64,000 nt of DNA from Coenobita brevimanus (GCA_032717465.1 CM064657.1:18069331-18133330); one strand, 5' to 3'. Shown: positions 1 to 10,857, counted from the first letter of the stretch. Numbers and translations: made by a program. The notes: generated by a model not told the origin, from the sequence alone.

Positions 1-1005
1 GTTGAAAGGAGTCAGTAAGAGGAGGAGAGTTAATGAGACGAAAAGCCTTTGACTCCACCTATTGAGAAGAGCTGTATGTGGGGAGCATCCCCACACATGA
101 AAGTTGTACTCCACACAGGGGCGGATAAAACTCCTGTATAGAGTAAACAATTGTGCTGGGTTAAACAAGGAACGGAGTTGGCTTAGCACACCCAATCTCT
201 TGGAAGCAGATTTTACAAGAGATGTAATATGATCTTTCCAAGATAAGTCACGGGTAAATGAAACCTCAAGCATGTTCAAGGATGATGCAGGATTAAGCTG
301 AATATTATTAAACATTAGTGGGCATAATTGTGGAAGATTTTGTCGGGTTGATAGGTGCAAAAACTGAGTCTTTGATGCATTAAAAACAACCAGATTATTT
401 TTACCCCAGTCAGAGATACGAGCCAAGTCAGACATTACGTGTGCCATAGCCTCATCCCTTATTTGTTGAAGGAACTGCTGAGATGGACGTTGTGGGAATA
501 GAGTGGAAAGGTGAAGGGTGGAGTCTCCAGCGTATGAGTGGAAAGGGTTAGATGTAAAGCTTAGAATGTCATTGATGAATAAAAGGAAGAGAGTTGGTGA
601 TAGGACAGAGCCCTGAGGAACACCACTGTTAATAGATCTGGGAGAAGAACGATGGCCGTCTACAACAGTGGCCATAGAACGACCAGAAAGGAAGCTAGAG
701 ATGAAGGCACAGATAGAAGGATAGAGACCGTAAGAGGGCTGTTTGGAAAGTAAAGATTTATGCCAGACTCGATCGAAAGCCTTTGAGATGTCAAATGTAA
801 TGTCAAAGCTTTCGCCAAAGTCCCGAAAGGAGGATGACCAGGAGTCTGAAAGGTAGGTGAGAAGATCGCAAGTGGAGCATCCCTGACAGAACCCATACTG
901 ACGATCAGAAAGAGGGTTGTGATAGCAAAGATGTTTTAAATTTTTCTATTAAGAATTGACTCTAAAACTTTTGAGATACAAGATGTTAAAGCAATTGGAC
1001 GATAG
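1..1005 (-). mobile_element. LINE-A copy A1, 3' segment (RT palm and C-terminus)
   Basis: Decayed non-LTR retrotransposon read on the minus strand and cut by the window start. Conceptual translation shows the palm block GVPQGSVLSPTLFLLFINDI, then a position where YADD is expected but the sequence reads YAGD (about 522-533), then the C-terminal region with NNLVVFNASKTQFLHLST. Frameshifts break the frame, so open stretches such as 660-896 are out-of-frame shadows. The same family occurs at 10911-13448, 16611-19355 plus 23227-23505, 6595-6822 and 48062-48397. Lack of an RNase H domain, the endonuclease upstream and an A-rich tail in sister copies suggest a Jockey/CR1-like group; the exact clade is inferred. 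The loss of the second catalytic aspartate-pair residue means this copy is dead. Confidence 0.88.
992..1005. repeat. Target-site duplication of PLE-1, left copy
   Basis: The 14-mer CAATTGGACGATAG occurs here and again at 2928-2941, directly flanking the Penelope-like insertion. In sister copy A3 (about 18011-18024) it occurs once and runs straight on into the LINE sequence, which is the empty-site state. Confidence 0.9.
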
Positions 1006-1009
1006 AATA

Positions 1010-1068
1010 AAACCCACACTTGTAGACGAAGAATATAATTATCAAACAGTTTCGGTGGACATTGCCAC
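1010..1068. repeat. PLE-1 terminal inverted repeat, 3' copy
   Basis: About 57 bases starting CCCACACTTGTAGACGAAGA and running to the TGCCACC region. The reverse complement, with only a few differences, lies at 2825-2881 at the other end of the element. Penelope elements are known to carry terminal repeats in direct or inverted arrangement. Confidence 0.85.
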
Positions 1069-1078
1069 CATCTTCAGT
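1024..1078 (-). ncRNA. Hammerhead-ribozyme-like motif at PLE-1 3' end
   Basis: On the minus strand the order is CTGAAGA (1071-1077 on the plus strand as TCTTCAG), a stem II of GGTGG pairing with CCACC around the loop CAATGT, the box GAAAC, an AT-rich loop, and the potential cleavage triplet GTC (1025-1027 as GAC). This is the layout of the hammerhead core (CUGANGA, stem II, GAAA, short stem III, UH). There is one extra T between CTGAAGA and stem II, and stem I is weak (a CTTG/CAAG helix with an internal loop). Hammerhead motifs in PLE terminal repeats are established knowledge; whether this copy can cleave is unknown. Confidence 0.6.
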
Positions 1079-1847
1079 GGTCAAGATAGTGAGAGGGAGT
1101 GACATACTGACTATACAAGGGTTCCTTTTTATGCGTGTGTGTGTGGAAGGGCCTAGCTTGAAGGTATGCTTGTTTAATGAACCATTTGGGATACCTTAAG
1201 TTTTGGAAGATTTCCCAAATGAGATTATTTTCTTCTTGTATATGTTCTGGACTGCATATTCTAAGGGCTCTAAGGAACATTGATGAGATAACAGACAATT
1301 TTGTGGCAGACTGATGATGCGAAAAATAATGAATGAACAAGTTACAACTGGTTGGTTTCCTATACACCTTAAAGCAAAGTGAATGATTTTGCTTCATCAC
1401 CAGCACATCAAGAAAGGGAAGAACACCCCCGTTCTCCCACTCAACTTTGAATTTAATGGAGGGAGCAAGATTATTTAGGTGTGTGAAAAACTCGTCAAAA
1501 TTATCAAGTGCTGAAGGCCAAAATGAAAATATGTCATCAACATAACGAAACCAAATGAGTTGAGGGGGAGAAACTCGTGGCAGTAGTTCCGTTTCATAAT
1601 ACTCCATATATAAATTGCTTAAAATGGGTGACAATGGAGAACCCATACCCATACCAAAACGTTGCATGTAGAAGTTGTTGTTAAATGAAAAAGCATTCGA
1701 AGTCACACATAATTTTACAAGTTCTATGAAACTGTCAGCTGGCATACCTAAGTCAATATCACATTCTGGCAATTTGTTAGCTAGAAATTCCAAAACATCA
1801 TTAATGGGAACTTTGGTAAACAATGAATCAACATCGAAGCTAACCAT
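1074..1847 (-). pseudogene. Penelope-like reverse transcriptase, core and thumb
   Basis: Open for 257 codons. Motifs in order: VSFDVDSLFTKVP (RT motif A, residues about 2-14), QRFGMGMGSPLSPILSNLYM (motif B), RYVDDIFSFW (motif C with the YVDD catalytic pair), LPFLDVLV and VYRKPTSCNLFIHYFSHH (thumb/primer-grip region shared by PLEs). The frame starts inside the RT because the upstream half lies in another frame. The C-terminus ends at YVTPSHYLDH, just before the hammerhead-like motif, where a linker and GIY-YIG domain would normally follow. The catalytic motifs are intact, but the protein lacks its N-terminal half and its endonuclease, so it is probably not functional. Confidence 0.85.
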
Positions 1848-2179
1848 TTTACCGGAGAAAAAGTCAAGTGATTTAATTTTCTCTATAAAATCCGAAGAGT
1901 TCTTTACGTGTGCTGGGGATACTGTACCTACTACAGGGGCTAATTTATTGGCAAGAAACTGAAATAACTTATACGTAAAACATCCACACTGTGAAATTAT
2001 GGGACGCAGTGGAATATTAGCTTTATGGGTCTTTGGTAATCCGTATATATATATGGTAATTTAGGGTTGATCTGAATGAACTTATTGATATCTACATTAG
2101 GCACATTTTTCAACACTTCTTTCAATTTCTTGTTAAATGCTGATGCAAGTCTCTTCAGAGGGGAGGACCGTAATTTTTC

Positions 2180-2839
2180 CTATGTTGTGGTATCACTCAA
2201 AAGATGGTTCATTTTATTTTCATATTCAGTTTTGTCAAGAATAACCACTGTATTACTTTTGTCCGATTTAGTTATGAAAATGTCTTCATTTTTCCGTAAT
2301 TTTGTGAGAGCAGCACGAAATCTTCTAGGAATGGAATCAAGGGAATTAAAATGTTTCACTAACCCACTCATTATCATTCCTCCTAGACATGGAAAATTCT
2401 CTCGATTATTAATTGTGGAGGCGACGAAATCCAGTGCAACATTATTATTTGGTTTTAGTGCAAAAGATAATCCGAGACTGAGAACTTGTTCTTCAACTTT
2501 TGTGAGCACATAAGATGATAAATTTAGTACTGCATTTGGGATACTGCATTTGCTCCAAACACTATACTCACACAACTCCGACAGTTTTCTACTTAGGTTT
2601 AACTGCTCACGATGCGTTTCTTTTAGACACTTATTGTCGGCTGTTTCTCGAAGAACGTCAAGGAGGTCATGTGGCAGTTGATTCTGTAGGATCCGTAGTT
2701 TTTGGCGGAGACGGTAGTACAGGTTATCGATGTCCCTCTTTGCCTGTTGGATACTGTCCTTTATTATGTACTTGGCAGAGTCGGGGAATGGAGAGTCTGC
2801 TTGTCGGAACAGTGCTGGACGTAGGGTGGCAGTGTCCAC
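2180..2839 (-). pseudogene. Penelope-like element N-terminal domain and RT motif 1
   Basis: 219-codon frame upstream of the RT. It ends with ITKSDKSNTVVILDKTEYEN followed by KMNHLLSD, the well-known first RT block of Penelope-like elements, after an N-terminal helical region (IIKDSIQQAKRDIDNLYYRL). A TAG stop closes it. Between this frame and the RT core (1848-2179), conceptual translation still shows INKFIQINPKLPYIYG and LPKTHKANIPLRPIIS, another PLE RT block, split by a two-base expansion in a TA run. Together the two frames are one broken gene. Confidence 0.82.
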
Positions 2840-2881
2840 CGAAACTGTTTGGTAATTATATTCTTCGTCTACAAGTGTGGG
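2825..2881. repeat. PLE-1 terminal inverted repeat, 5' copy
   Basis: Inverted partner of 1010-1068. It keeps the stem II arms (GGTGG and CCACC), GAAAC and the GTC triplet on the plus strand, but the CTGANGA box is altered to a CTGGACG-like sequence, so this copy should not fold into an active hammerhead. Confidence 0.8.
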
Positions 2882-2927
2882 TTTTATTCACCGTCTTTGA
2901 TTATCACGCAAGAGTGATTCATCCACC

Positions 2928-2941
2928 CAATTGGACGATAG
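2928..2941. repeat. Target-site duplication of PLE-1, right copy
   Basis: Second CAATTGGACGATAG; the LINE-A1 sequence resumes immediately after it (GAGGGTTGGGAATG), with a small TTAG difference from copy A3. Confidence 0.9.
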
Positions 2942-4555
2942 TTAGAGGGTTGGGAATGGTCACCCTTCTTTGGGACTGGCTGAATGAGAGCAAACTTCCA
3001 GCAAGAGGGAAAGGTACAAGTTGATAGACAAAGGCGAAACAGTTTCCCTAGGCAGGGTGTAAGCACAGAAGCACAGTTCTTGAGAACAACAGGAGGGACT
3101 CCATCAGACCCATATCCCTTATTAGTACTGAGGCCTGTGATGGAAGAAAATACATCAGCTGAAGAAATTTTAATGTTAGCCATGAGGAAGTCAGAGGGGG
3201 GGAAGTGATGGAGGAACAGCACCAAAATCATCTAAGGTGGAATTGGAGGAGAAAGTCTGAGTGAAGAGATCTGCTTTATCAGTAGAAGAAATAGCTACAG
3301 AGCCATCAGAGTAGAAAAGAGGAGGGAAGGATGATGAGGTAAAGTTGTTAGAAAGGTTTTTGGCAAGATGCCAGAAGGAGCGGGAAGAATTCGAGTTAGA
3401 GAGTTGGGAACATTCATTATGGATGAAATTATTTTTAGCAGAGCGAAGAACAGACTTAGCATGATTCCGGGCAGAAACGTATAAAAGATGTGATTCAGGG
3501 ATGGGTTGGCTCCGGTACCTTTTATAGGCCCTCTCCTTGTTGCGGACAGCATTAGAACAAGCATGATTAAACCAAGGCTTTTGTGCATTAGTCAAAGGAT
3601 ATGAGAAAGGAATGTATGCTTCCATGCCCGAGAGAATACCCTCTGTAATGCGCAAAGCACACTCAGATGGCTCCTGGCCATGGAAGCATTAATTATTCCA
3701 GGAAAAATCAAAGAAGTACTGCCTGAGGGCCTCCCAATCCACAGCTCCAAAGTGCCACAGACGATGTTTCTTTGGAAGGTCCACAGGCCGTACCGGAGCG
3801 ATACGACAGGTTTAGGTGATAAGGCTGTGATCGGGGGAACCCAATGGAGAGAAAAGATTAACAGTGTAAGCAAAAGGATTAGATGTAAGGAAGAGGTCAA
3901 GTATGTTGGAGCTCGCTCCAAGGCGGTCAGGGATACGGGTAGGGTGCTGTACGAGCTGCTCTAGGTCATTAAGGATAGAAAAGGTGTAGGCTTGTTCACC
4001 AGGTGGATCAGCGAAAGGAGAGGAGAGTCAAAGGTAGCAGTGAAATTGAAATCTCCAAGAATGGAGATTTCAGAGAAAGGAGAAATGGATAGAATGTGTT
4101 CCATCGTAGAAGTAAGATAGTCAAAGAATTTTTGATGGTCAGTTGAATTAGAAGATAAGTAAACAGCACAGATATATTTAGTTAGAGAATGACAGGAAAG
4201 CCGAAGCCAGAGTGTAGAGAATTCAGAAGAATCGAGTTCAGGAACACGAGAGCAAGATAAGTTGTTGCATATATATACACAACAGCCACCTTTGGCTTTG
4301 AAATGAGTATAGAGAAAGTAGGAGGATACAGAAAAGGGTTTGTTGTCAGTTGCCTCAGACAGCTGAGTCTCAGAAAAAGAAGGTGAGGTTTAGAGAAGGA
4401 GAGGTTGTGCACAACAGAGCGAAAGTTAGAGGAAAGGCCACGAATGTTGCAGAAATGAAGAAGAAGAGAGTCAGACAGTGGTTCCAGGCATCTTGAGTCG
4501 TCACCGGGAGAGGGGCGGAAGGTGGGGGTATTTATGGTCCCTCCACCCCCGGAAA
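2942..4555 (-). mobile_element. LINE-A copy A1, 5' segment (endonuclease and RT fingers)
   Basis: Continuation of A1 beyond the PLE insertion. Minus-strand translation gives, in gene order, an endonuclease-type start LLHFCNIRGLSSNFRSV (about 4400-4470), GDFNFTAT (about 4030-4060), then the RT entry region RKPWFNHACSNAV-like (frame 3191-3655), and the block TNKGYGSDGVPPVVLKNC (frame 2884-3231). The frame is broken several times. Similarity to copy A3 stops at about 4555 (after CTCCGAGGC), probably near the 5' end of ORF2. No ORF1 was recognised. Confidence 0.85.
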
Positions 4556-5390
4556 CTCCGAGGCTACGTTTTTTGACGCCATTTTTTAAAAAAGTTTGTG
4601 TGCAAGTCTGCAATATAAAAAGGTATTGGGTATTTGTAGTCAGTGGTGCTCTGTTGGGCGACGTATTTAACCAGTTGTACTGTACAAGTGTAAATACTTT
4701 ACAACTGCTTGTACCAGTTTTCTTAATTAAGGCTGACAATTGACATTATATGGAGTAGTTCTAGACCCCTCTGGTTCTCTTTCATATGCTTTTGTCCCCT
4801 ATATTAAACTACATGCCTCGACCGACAGTCAGCAGGCGATGAGTGCAGGTGTGTGATGTAGTGGGGCATTACATATCTGTAGTTGATGGTGTTCTCTTGA
4901 TTGAGGTAGTTTTCCCACTAGTGTAGGTTTAGCTGTTTGTATCTGTAGACTTTAGCAGGGCCGTGCACACTTATGGGGGGCTTGGGGGTTTAACTCCCCC
5001 ATTGGGAATGAATGTAAAACTCAGATGAAAATTATGCTAAAAATGCAGCTCATTAAATTACTTAAATCCTGTTAAGAATGTTACAAAATAGAAAATTAAC
5101 AGAAAAGTTAAGAAGTTCTACAAAATGTGAAAGAACGAATAGGAGTGTTCACAAACTCCCAAATATTGCCAGCCTTCACCTGATAATTTTTTTAGTCTGA
5201 AAAATTAAAACGCAGTCAACTAAACTGCTGTTTTGTAAGTGTTTCCTTTATCACTTTGTTCATAAGTATACTTTTATGAACATAGTTAATCTGAAAAATT
5301 AGGAAAAGAAGCTTCAGTATGATAAAGTTAAGTTTGCACCCTTTAAGTACTTTAGTCAGTTACAGTACCTAAGTATACCATATTCCGTTA
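4556..5390. other. No recognised gene; unassigned AT-rich sequence
   Basis: Only short open stretches, without family motifs. The minus-strand frame 4182-4739 covers the LINE-A endonuclease start and then runs into unassigned sequence, so its first 60 codons may be 5' LINE leader or flank. Confidence 0.5.
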
Positions 5391-5391
5391 C

Positions 5392-5590
5392 TTAGCTTAG
5401 GCGCTTCAGTCGGATTGAGCCTGTGCAGGTTTACATCCAAGGGGTGGTTGGGGGTTATTGCTCACGTACTGACACTCCGGGATGAGTGAGGCTTGTCACT
5501 CTCATCTTAAATATCAGGACCAACTTACCTACCCCCGGGGCCCTACGCTCCTCGTGGAGCAACACAGGATCAGACGATGAATGAATGACA
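5392..5590 (+). mobile_element. tRNA-like SINE family S1, copy 1
   Basis: Shares about 190 bases with 10645-10857: GCTTCAGTCGGATTGAGC, then GGTTTACATCCAAGGGGTGG, then GGGATGAGTGAGGCTTGTCA and a closing CAGACGATGAATGA. The GGTTTACATCC block sits where a polymerase III B box is expected and is degenerate. Too decayed to be an active gene. The SINE call rests on the two-copy comparison and the tRNA-like head seen in copy 2. Confidence 0.6.
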
Positions 5591-5833
5591 ATGTAATTAA
5601 GTGAATATACTATGTTTTGACAAAATAGTTTTTTTTCTTTTCCAAACATCCTCTTTAGAAAATCCTGCACACAACCCTGGGCTTTAGTAAAGGTTAGTGA
5701 TTTGTCTGTTAGGTTTATTGGTTTTAGGGTATTAGATTTGGTTACCTTTAGTCTACAATATCTGCTGTAATATGGTAAAGAAAAAAGAAAATAAAAAGGA
5801 GAACATATAAAAAATAAAAATAAATGAAATACA

Positions 5834-5835
<2 letters not shown>

Positions 5836-5899
<64 letters not shown>
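5836..5899. repeat. (TC)n microsatellite
   Basis: About 64 bases of uninterrupted TC. It generates a spurious glutamate/arginine frame on the minus strand. Confidence 0.97.
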
Positions 5900-5901
<2 letters not shown>

Positions 5902-5957
5902 GATATACAACAATATATATAATACATATACAGTATATATTATATAATAATAAAGGT

Positions 5958-5959
<2 letters not shown>

Positions 5960-6011
<52 letters not shown>
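5960..6011. repeat. (TA)n microsatellite
   Basis: About 52 bases of TA. The following 6012-6390 holds no recognised gene. Confidence 0.97.
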
Positions 6012-6014
<3 letters not shown>

Positions 6015-6389
6015 ATTATGACATCACTGCTAGTGGGCAACTGATTTACAGGAAGATTGCGTGATGAGCCGAAAACAGTCTTTCGTGCATTCTCGTGTGC
6101 TGCAACCGGCCATGATTTCAGTAAAATACGCAAACTCATACAAAATTCAAAACTGTAAACCAGTACAGTTCGTGTAGTTGATAACAGAAATGCAAAACAA
6201 TGGGTTATCATTAATAGAGTTGCCAATCATCGATAATCACTGGATGCTTGGGGAGTCAGTGCCGTAAGCTAAACAGAAAGTTACTGGAGTACCACTGACT
6301 CATTTTAAAAATACAATTAGTTCATGTGAAAACATACTATAGGGCATCAAAATAGCCATGTTTCCTTGAATTTAAAATTTTGACCCACC

Positions 6390-6535
<146 letters not shown>

Positions 6536-6594
6536 AGTGCATAATAAACAAACATAATTCATACCGTATATAATATATACATAATATACTCCCA

Positions 6595-6822
6595 GTCCTT
6601 CATTTATGCAACAGGTCAATTCTGGAACTGTCTCCCTCTCTCTGCATTTCCTGCTTCCAATGATCTCCAGTCTTTCAAACGCAGTGTGTCCAGGAATCTC
6701 GAAATGAATGGACCTTGAATTTGGCTCTCGTTTGTATTGTTTTTGTCTTTTTTTCTTAGAAGGAATGTTCTATGGGCTCAGCCTTTGGTTCCTTCTTCCT
6801 CACATAAAAAAATAAAATGTAT
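6595..6822 (+). mobile_element. LINE-A copy A4, 3' end only
   Basis: Matches the last 230 bases of LINE-A: TTCATTTATGCAACAGGTCA, then CTCCAGTCTTTCAAACGC, then a T-rich stretch, CCTTTGGTTCCTTCTTCC and an A-rich tail (ACATAAAAAAATAAAATG). The ORF2 remnant reads like FIYATGQFWNCLPLSAFPA. A severely 5'-truncated insertion with its tail preserved. Confidence 0.85.
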
Positions 6823-6924
6823 ATAATTCATATATAAAATATATATATACCGTATATGAAGTATGTATAATTATATAATTATATATATAAATATGTAACA
6901 TATGAATAGTATAGATATAATCCG

Positions 6925-7501
<577 letters not shown>

Positions 7502-7554
<53 letters not shown>

Positions 7555-7593
7555 CGGTGTACATATCTGATATATATAACATCAATAATAAGG

Positions 7594-7653
<60 letters not shown>
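7502..7653. repeat. Two (TA)n tracts with a 50-base spacer
   Basis: TA tracts at about 7502-7548 and 7599-7652 flank an AT-rich spacer. They border the left end of the foldback element. Confidence 0.93.
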
Positions 7654-7941
7654 CAGGGTGTAACGCGACGTATGACAAAAACTTACACCAATGATCTATC
7701 ATGCAATTTTGAGTATATTTTGTTCTATAACACATACTTTCTGCGACCCAGGTTCAGTACCCAGCATTCGGCTTTAATGTGTTAAAGTTTGGTGGGTAGC
7801 ATGCGCCATTGGGTGGGAGCTTCGCAGGGCGACGGGATACGAGTATTATTAGCTCATACTGTACTATACATAAAAATACCATTTCCTATCAGTACAAACG
7901 AGTTTTAAGAAGAAACTTTACTTAGTCTATTGATTCTTTAA

Positions 7942-8699
7942 CCCGTCACATCCCGAGGTTTTTCGCACCTCCGACATCCCTCAGTCCCGAGGTATTTTCG
8001 AAATTTTTTTTTTTGGCTTAAGCCTTCGCTTTTGGTGAGAAACATCGAAAATTCATAGAGAAACCGCTCACCTGAGGTTTAAAATACCCAATCCAGGTAG
8101 GAGTTCCTCCTTACCTGACTGGGTTTTCTAACATGATAGCATGAAAGAAAACGAGTTCTATGGGAGGGTAACTATTTTATCCACTCATAAACGGTATTTA
8201 TTTATTTACTTGGTACGAATGTATATGTAGTATGAGAGTATATTGGTTTTCAAGCAGTAATAAAGGCATTATATGCATTGTTTCACTCACTAACTAATCA
8301 CCATACCTGACCTTTTTTTGCCACATTACCTGATCATTATTTCTGGCTGTTTCTTCTTCTAATGCTATGTAAACCTTGTCCTCCACATTGTCATCGATTG
8401 GGGAATCACTTTGGCCCTGAATATCTTTACTAGCCAGGTCACTGGTAACAGGTCCTTTGCCAAGACAATGGCGTGAGGGGGGGAGGGGGGAGGTTATGCG
8501 GTGTAAGGCATTGTCCCTGCTTGGCATCTTGTAGAGGAATAGTGGAAGGTGTCCCGTGTATACATATGAAAAATCACGTGCGAAAATTGAAAATTGTGCA
8601 AATTAGGGACCTTGCAATTGCACGACGTACTGGTACGTCGCCGGGACTGGCAAATGCAAATCATTGCAACGTACCCATACGTCGACGGGATGGAGCGGG
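7942..8699. mobile_element. piggyBac-like MITE PB1
   Basis: 758-base insertion flanked by TTAA (7938-7941 and 8700-8703). Ends CCCGTCACATCCCG and, inverted, CCCGCTCCATCCCG form an imperfect terminal repeat. A second copy with the same layout lies at 21861-22615. The opposite arm of the foldback still has the single unfilled TTAA at 9742-9745. TTAA duplication and CCC-type ends are the hallmark of piggyBac transposons. Confidence 0.88.
8294..8527 (-). pseudogene. Residual open frame inside PB1, possible piggyBac transposase N-terminus
   Basis: 77-codon minus-strand frame. The acidic stretch SDSPIDDNVEDKVYIALEEE and then NDQVMWQKKVRYGD are shared with the frame at 22118-22306 in PB2 (MEDKVYTALKEETVRNDDQV). 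Such acidic N-termini are common in piggyBac-like transposases, so PB elements may be internal-deletion derivatives that keep the start of the gene. No catalytic domain is present. Confidence 0.35.
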
Positions 8700-10029
8700 T
8701 TAACATCGTCATGCATTTCTGCAATTCTTTTGCACAAATCGACTGTAAATTAAGGATTAAATTCAAATTTTATGGCTTGTGAGGGAGAAGGGAAGGAGGA
8801 GAGGGGCTGGTGTGTTGTTGCCAGTTATGTAATGTGTGGTTTGTAGGATATTGCTAGCAGCATTTTTGTAACACCCACAGCTCATTCAGTGGCAAAACGT
8901 TATTGTAATGGGAGATTAGCCTCATTTTAAGTCAGGAAGACTATTATTTATTACAATTTTTCTGCTGCAAGTAAACGTGGCACAATTGGGTATCTCCACC
9001 TGTATTCCTCTCTGCAACACTGGCATTACCATCGCAGAATCAGTAAAAATAAACAATAGCTGCATATTCTTCATTGCTGTACGTACGTGGCATGCTGTTT
9101 CATGAACCCAGTGAACAGCTGAACGCAGAGAACAGTATTTGAAGTGTGTACCTCGCCTGCAAATTTTCCCGTTCAAATGACACTGGACGCAGGGCTGCCA
9201 AGTCTGATCATCAGTCTCGCTAGTTTAGTCATGAAAACTTGCTAGCATGTCGCTACTGCAAAACATCGCTAGAAAATACGATTAAATCTCTAGAATATCA
9301 CCTAAAAATGGCAAAAACTATCCAAAATGTAGCTAGATACCATGTTGTCAGATGTTAAGTAGTGCTGCTAGGTAGAAGCAAAAAATAGGTCTAGCTGCAT
9401 AGTCGTTACATTGGCAATCCTGTCACTTTTCTCACGTCAACATCATATGAAAGCATTGGTGCCATGTTTACTTGCAGCAGAAAAATTGTAATGAATAATA
9501 ATATTACTCCTGACTTAGTGTGATGCTAGTCACTACCTATACTAATGTCTTTCCACTGAATGAGCTGTGGGTGTTATGATAATGCTGCTAGCAGTATCCT
9601 ACAAACCACACATTACATAACTGGCAACAACACACAAGCCCCTCTCCTCCCTCCCTTCTCCCTCACAAGCCATAAAATTTGAATTCAATCCTTAATTTAC
9701 AGTCGATTTGTGCAAAAGAATTGCAGAAATGCTTGACGATGTTAATGAATCAATAGACTATGTAAAGTTTCTTCTTAAAACTCGTTTGTACTGATAGGAA
9801 ATGGCATTTTTATGTATAGTACAGTATGAGCTAATAATACTCGTTTCCCGTTGCCCTGCGAAGCTCCCACCCAATGGCGCATGCTACCCACCAAACTTTA
9901 ACACTTAAAAGCCGAATGCTGGGTACTGAACCGGGATCGCAGAGAGTATATGTTATAGAACAAAATATACTCAGGATTGCATGATAGATCATTGGTGTAA
10001 GTTTTTGTCATATGTCGCGTTACACCCTG

Positions 10030-10033
10030 TACA

Positions 10034-10112
<79 letters not shown>
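10030..10112. repeat. (TA)n microsatellite right of the foldback
   Basis: TA tract interrupted once by TG. Beyond it, 10113-10380 is AT-rich with short TA/GT runs (about 10305-10381), and 10382-10640 is non-coding with two similar CTTTCCTTCATTCTTTCCTT blocks. Confidence 0.93.
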
Positions 10113-10116
<4 letters not shown>

Positions 10117-10644
10117 TAATAATAATGTATATTATTTATATATAAAATTTGTTCATGTTATATTTATATATCATATATATAATATATAATATATATATTT
10201 ACATATATATAATTGTATTTATAATTCTATATATATATATTTCTCTGTACTGTAACATATATTTCATATATTATAAATTATATACATGTTTTAGATATAC
10301 TGTGTATATATATATATATACTGTATCTCTATATATATATATATATATATATAGATATATATATATGTGTGTGTGTGTGTGTGGTAAGTGGGGGCACTCA
10401 CCATCCACTCACTCGATGTAGTACTGCTCTCGGGTGTCTGCCCTTTCCTCTCTTCCATCCTTCTTTCCTTCATTCTTTCCTTGTCCCTCTGCCTACGAGT
10501 GACTACACTCCCGCCTCTGTCTTTCTTTCCTTCATTCTTTCCTTTTCCCTCTGCCTGTGAGTGACTGTACACTAAGTGATAAGCCAAATGGTTTCCTGTA
10601 CACCAGGAAACCATTTACTATGCTGGGTGGTAACCATATTGCCA

Positions 10645-10854
10645 AATTTTGGCACCTGGTGGTTTAGTGGGTAATTATAGCGCTCCAGTCAGATTGAGCT
10701 GGTGAAGGTTTATATCCAAGGGATGGTTGGGGTTGATTGCTCATGTCATGCCACTCAGGGATGAGTGAGGCTGGTCACTGATTTTAAATGTCGAGACCAA
10801 CTGCCTAGCCCCAGGCTCCTACACTCCTCATGGGGCAATGTAGGATTGGATGAT

Positions 10855-10857
<3 letters not shown>
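10645..10857 (+). mobile_element. tRNA-like SINE family S1, copy 2, with (TA)n tail
   Basis: Begins GGCACCTGGTGGTTTAGTGG (tRNA D-arm/A-box-like), carries GGTTTATATCCAAGGG at the B-box position, and a shared body with 5392-5590. It ends GATTGGATGATGGA and passes into a (TA)n tract at 10857-10910, which is probably its 3' tail. Confidence 0.65.

Larger units (their letters stand above)
1006..2927 (-). mobile_element. Penelope-like element PLE-1 inserted in LINE-A1
   Basis: A 1.9-kb insertion in LINE-A copy A1, bounded by a perfect 14-bp duplication. It encodes, on the minus strand, an N-terminal Penelope domain and the RT, in pieces. Both ends carry near-identical inverted sequences (about 1010-1068 and 2825-2881), with a hammerhead-like motif in the 3' one. 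The GIY-YIG endonuclease typical of most animal PLEs is missing: the RT frame runs directly into the terminal repeat. The coding frame is broken by a TAG after codon 219 of the N-terminal frame and by an extra TA unit in a short (TA) run near 2042-2055. This is a defective, internally shortened copy. Confidence 0.88.
7654..10029. mobile_element. Long-arm foldback element (non-autonomous DNA transposon candidate)
   Basis: The ends are inverted: CAGGGTGTAACGCGACG at 7654 and its complement ending at 10029. The inverted arms are about 570 bases each: left 7654-7937 plus 8704-8984 (interrupted by the piggyBac-like MITE PB1), right 9457-10029. Arm identity is high over long blocks such as ATGATCTATCATGCAAT/ATTGCATGATAGATCAT and TTTGTGCAAAAGAATTGCAG. 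The loop (8985-9456) has no recognisable protein; a minus-strand 84-codon frame at 8922-9176 has no motif. Long arms, terminal CAGGGTG and insertion in a TA-rich site fit a foldback or long-TIR DNA transposon. The superfamily is unknown, since the flanking TA repeats hide the duplication. Confidence 0.8.

Noticed and set aside
660..896. 78-codon frame (MGSVRDAPLAIFSPTFQTPG...) recurring at 12160-12384 and 17690-17914
   Set aside because: It is a shifted-frame reading of the LINE-A RT motif A region; it recurs only because the LINE recurs.
5455..5913. 152-codon minus frame with a long ERERER stretch
   Set aside because: Spans a SINE remnant and a (TC)n tract; no protein family motif.
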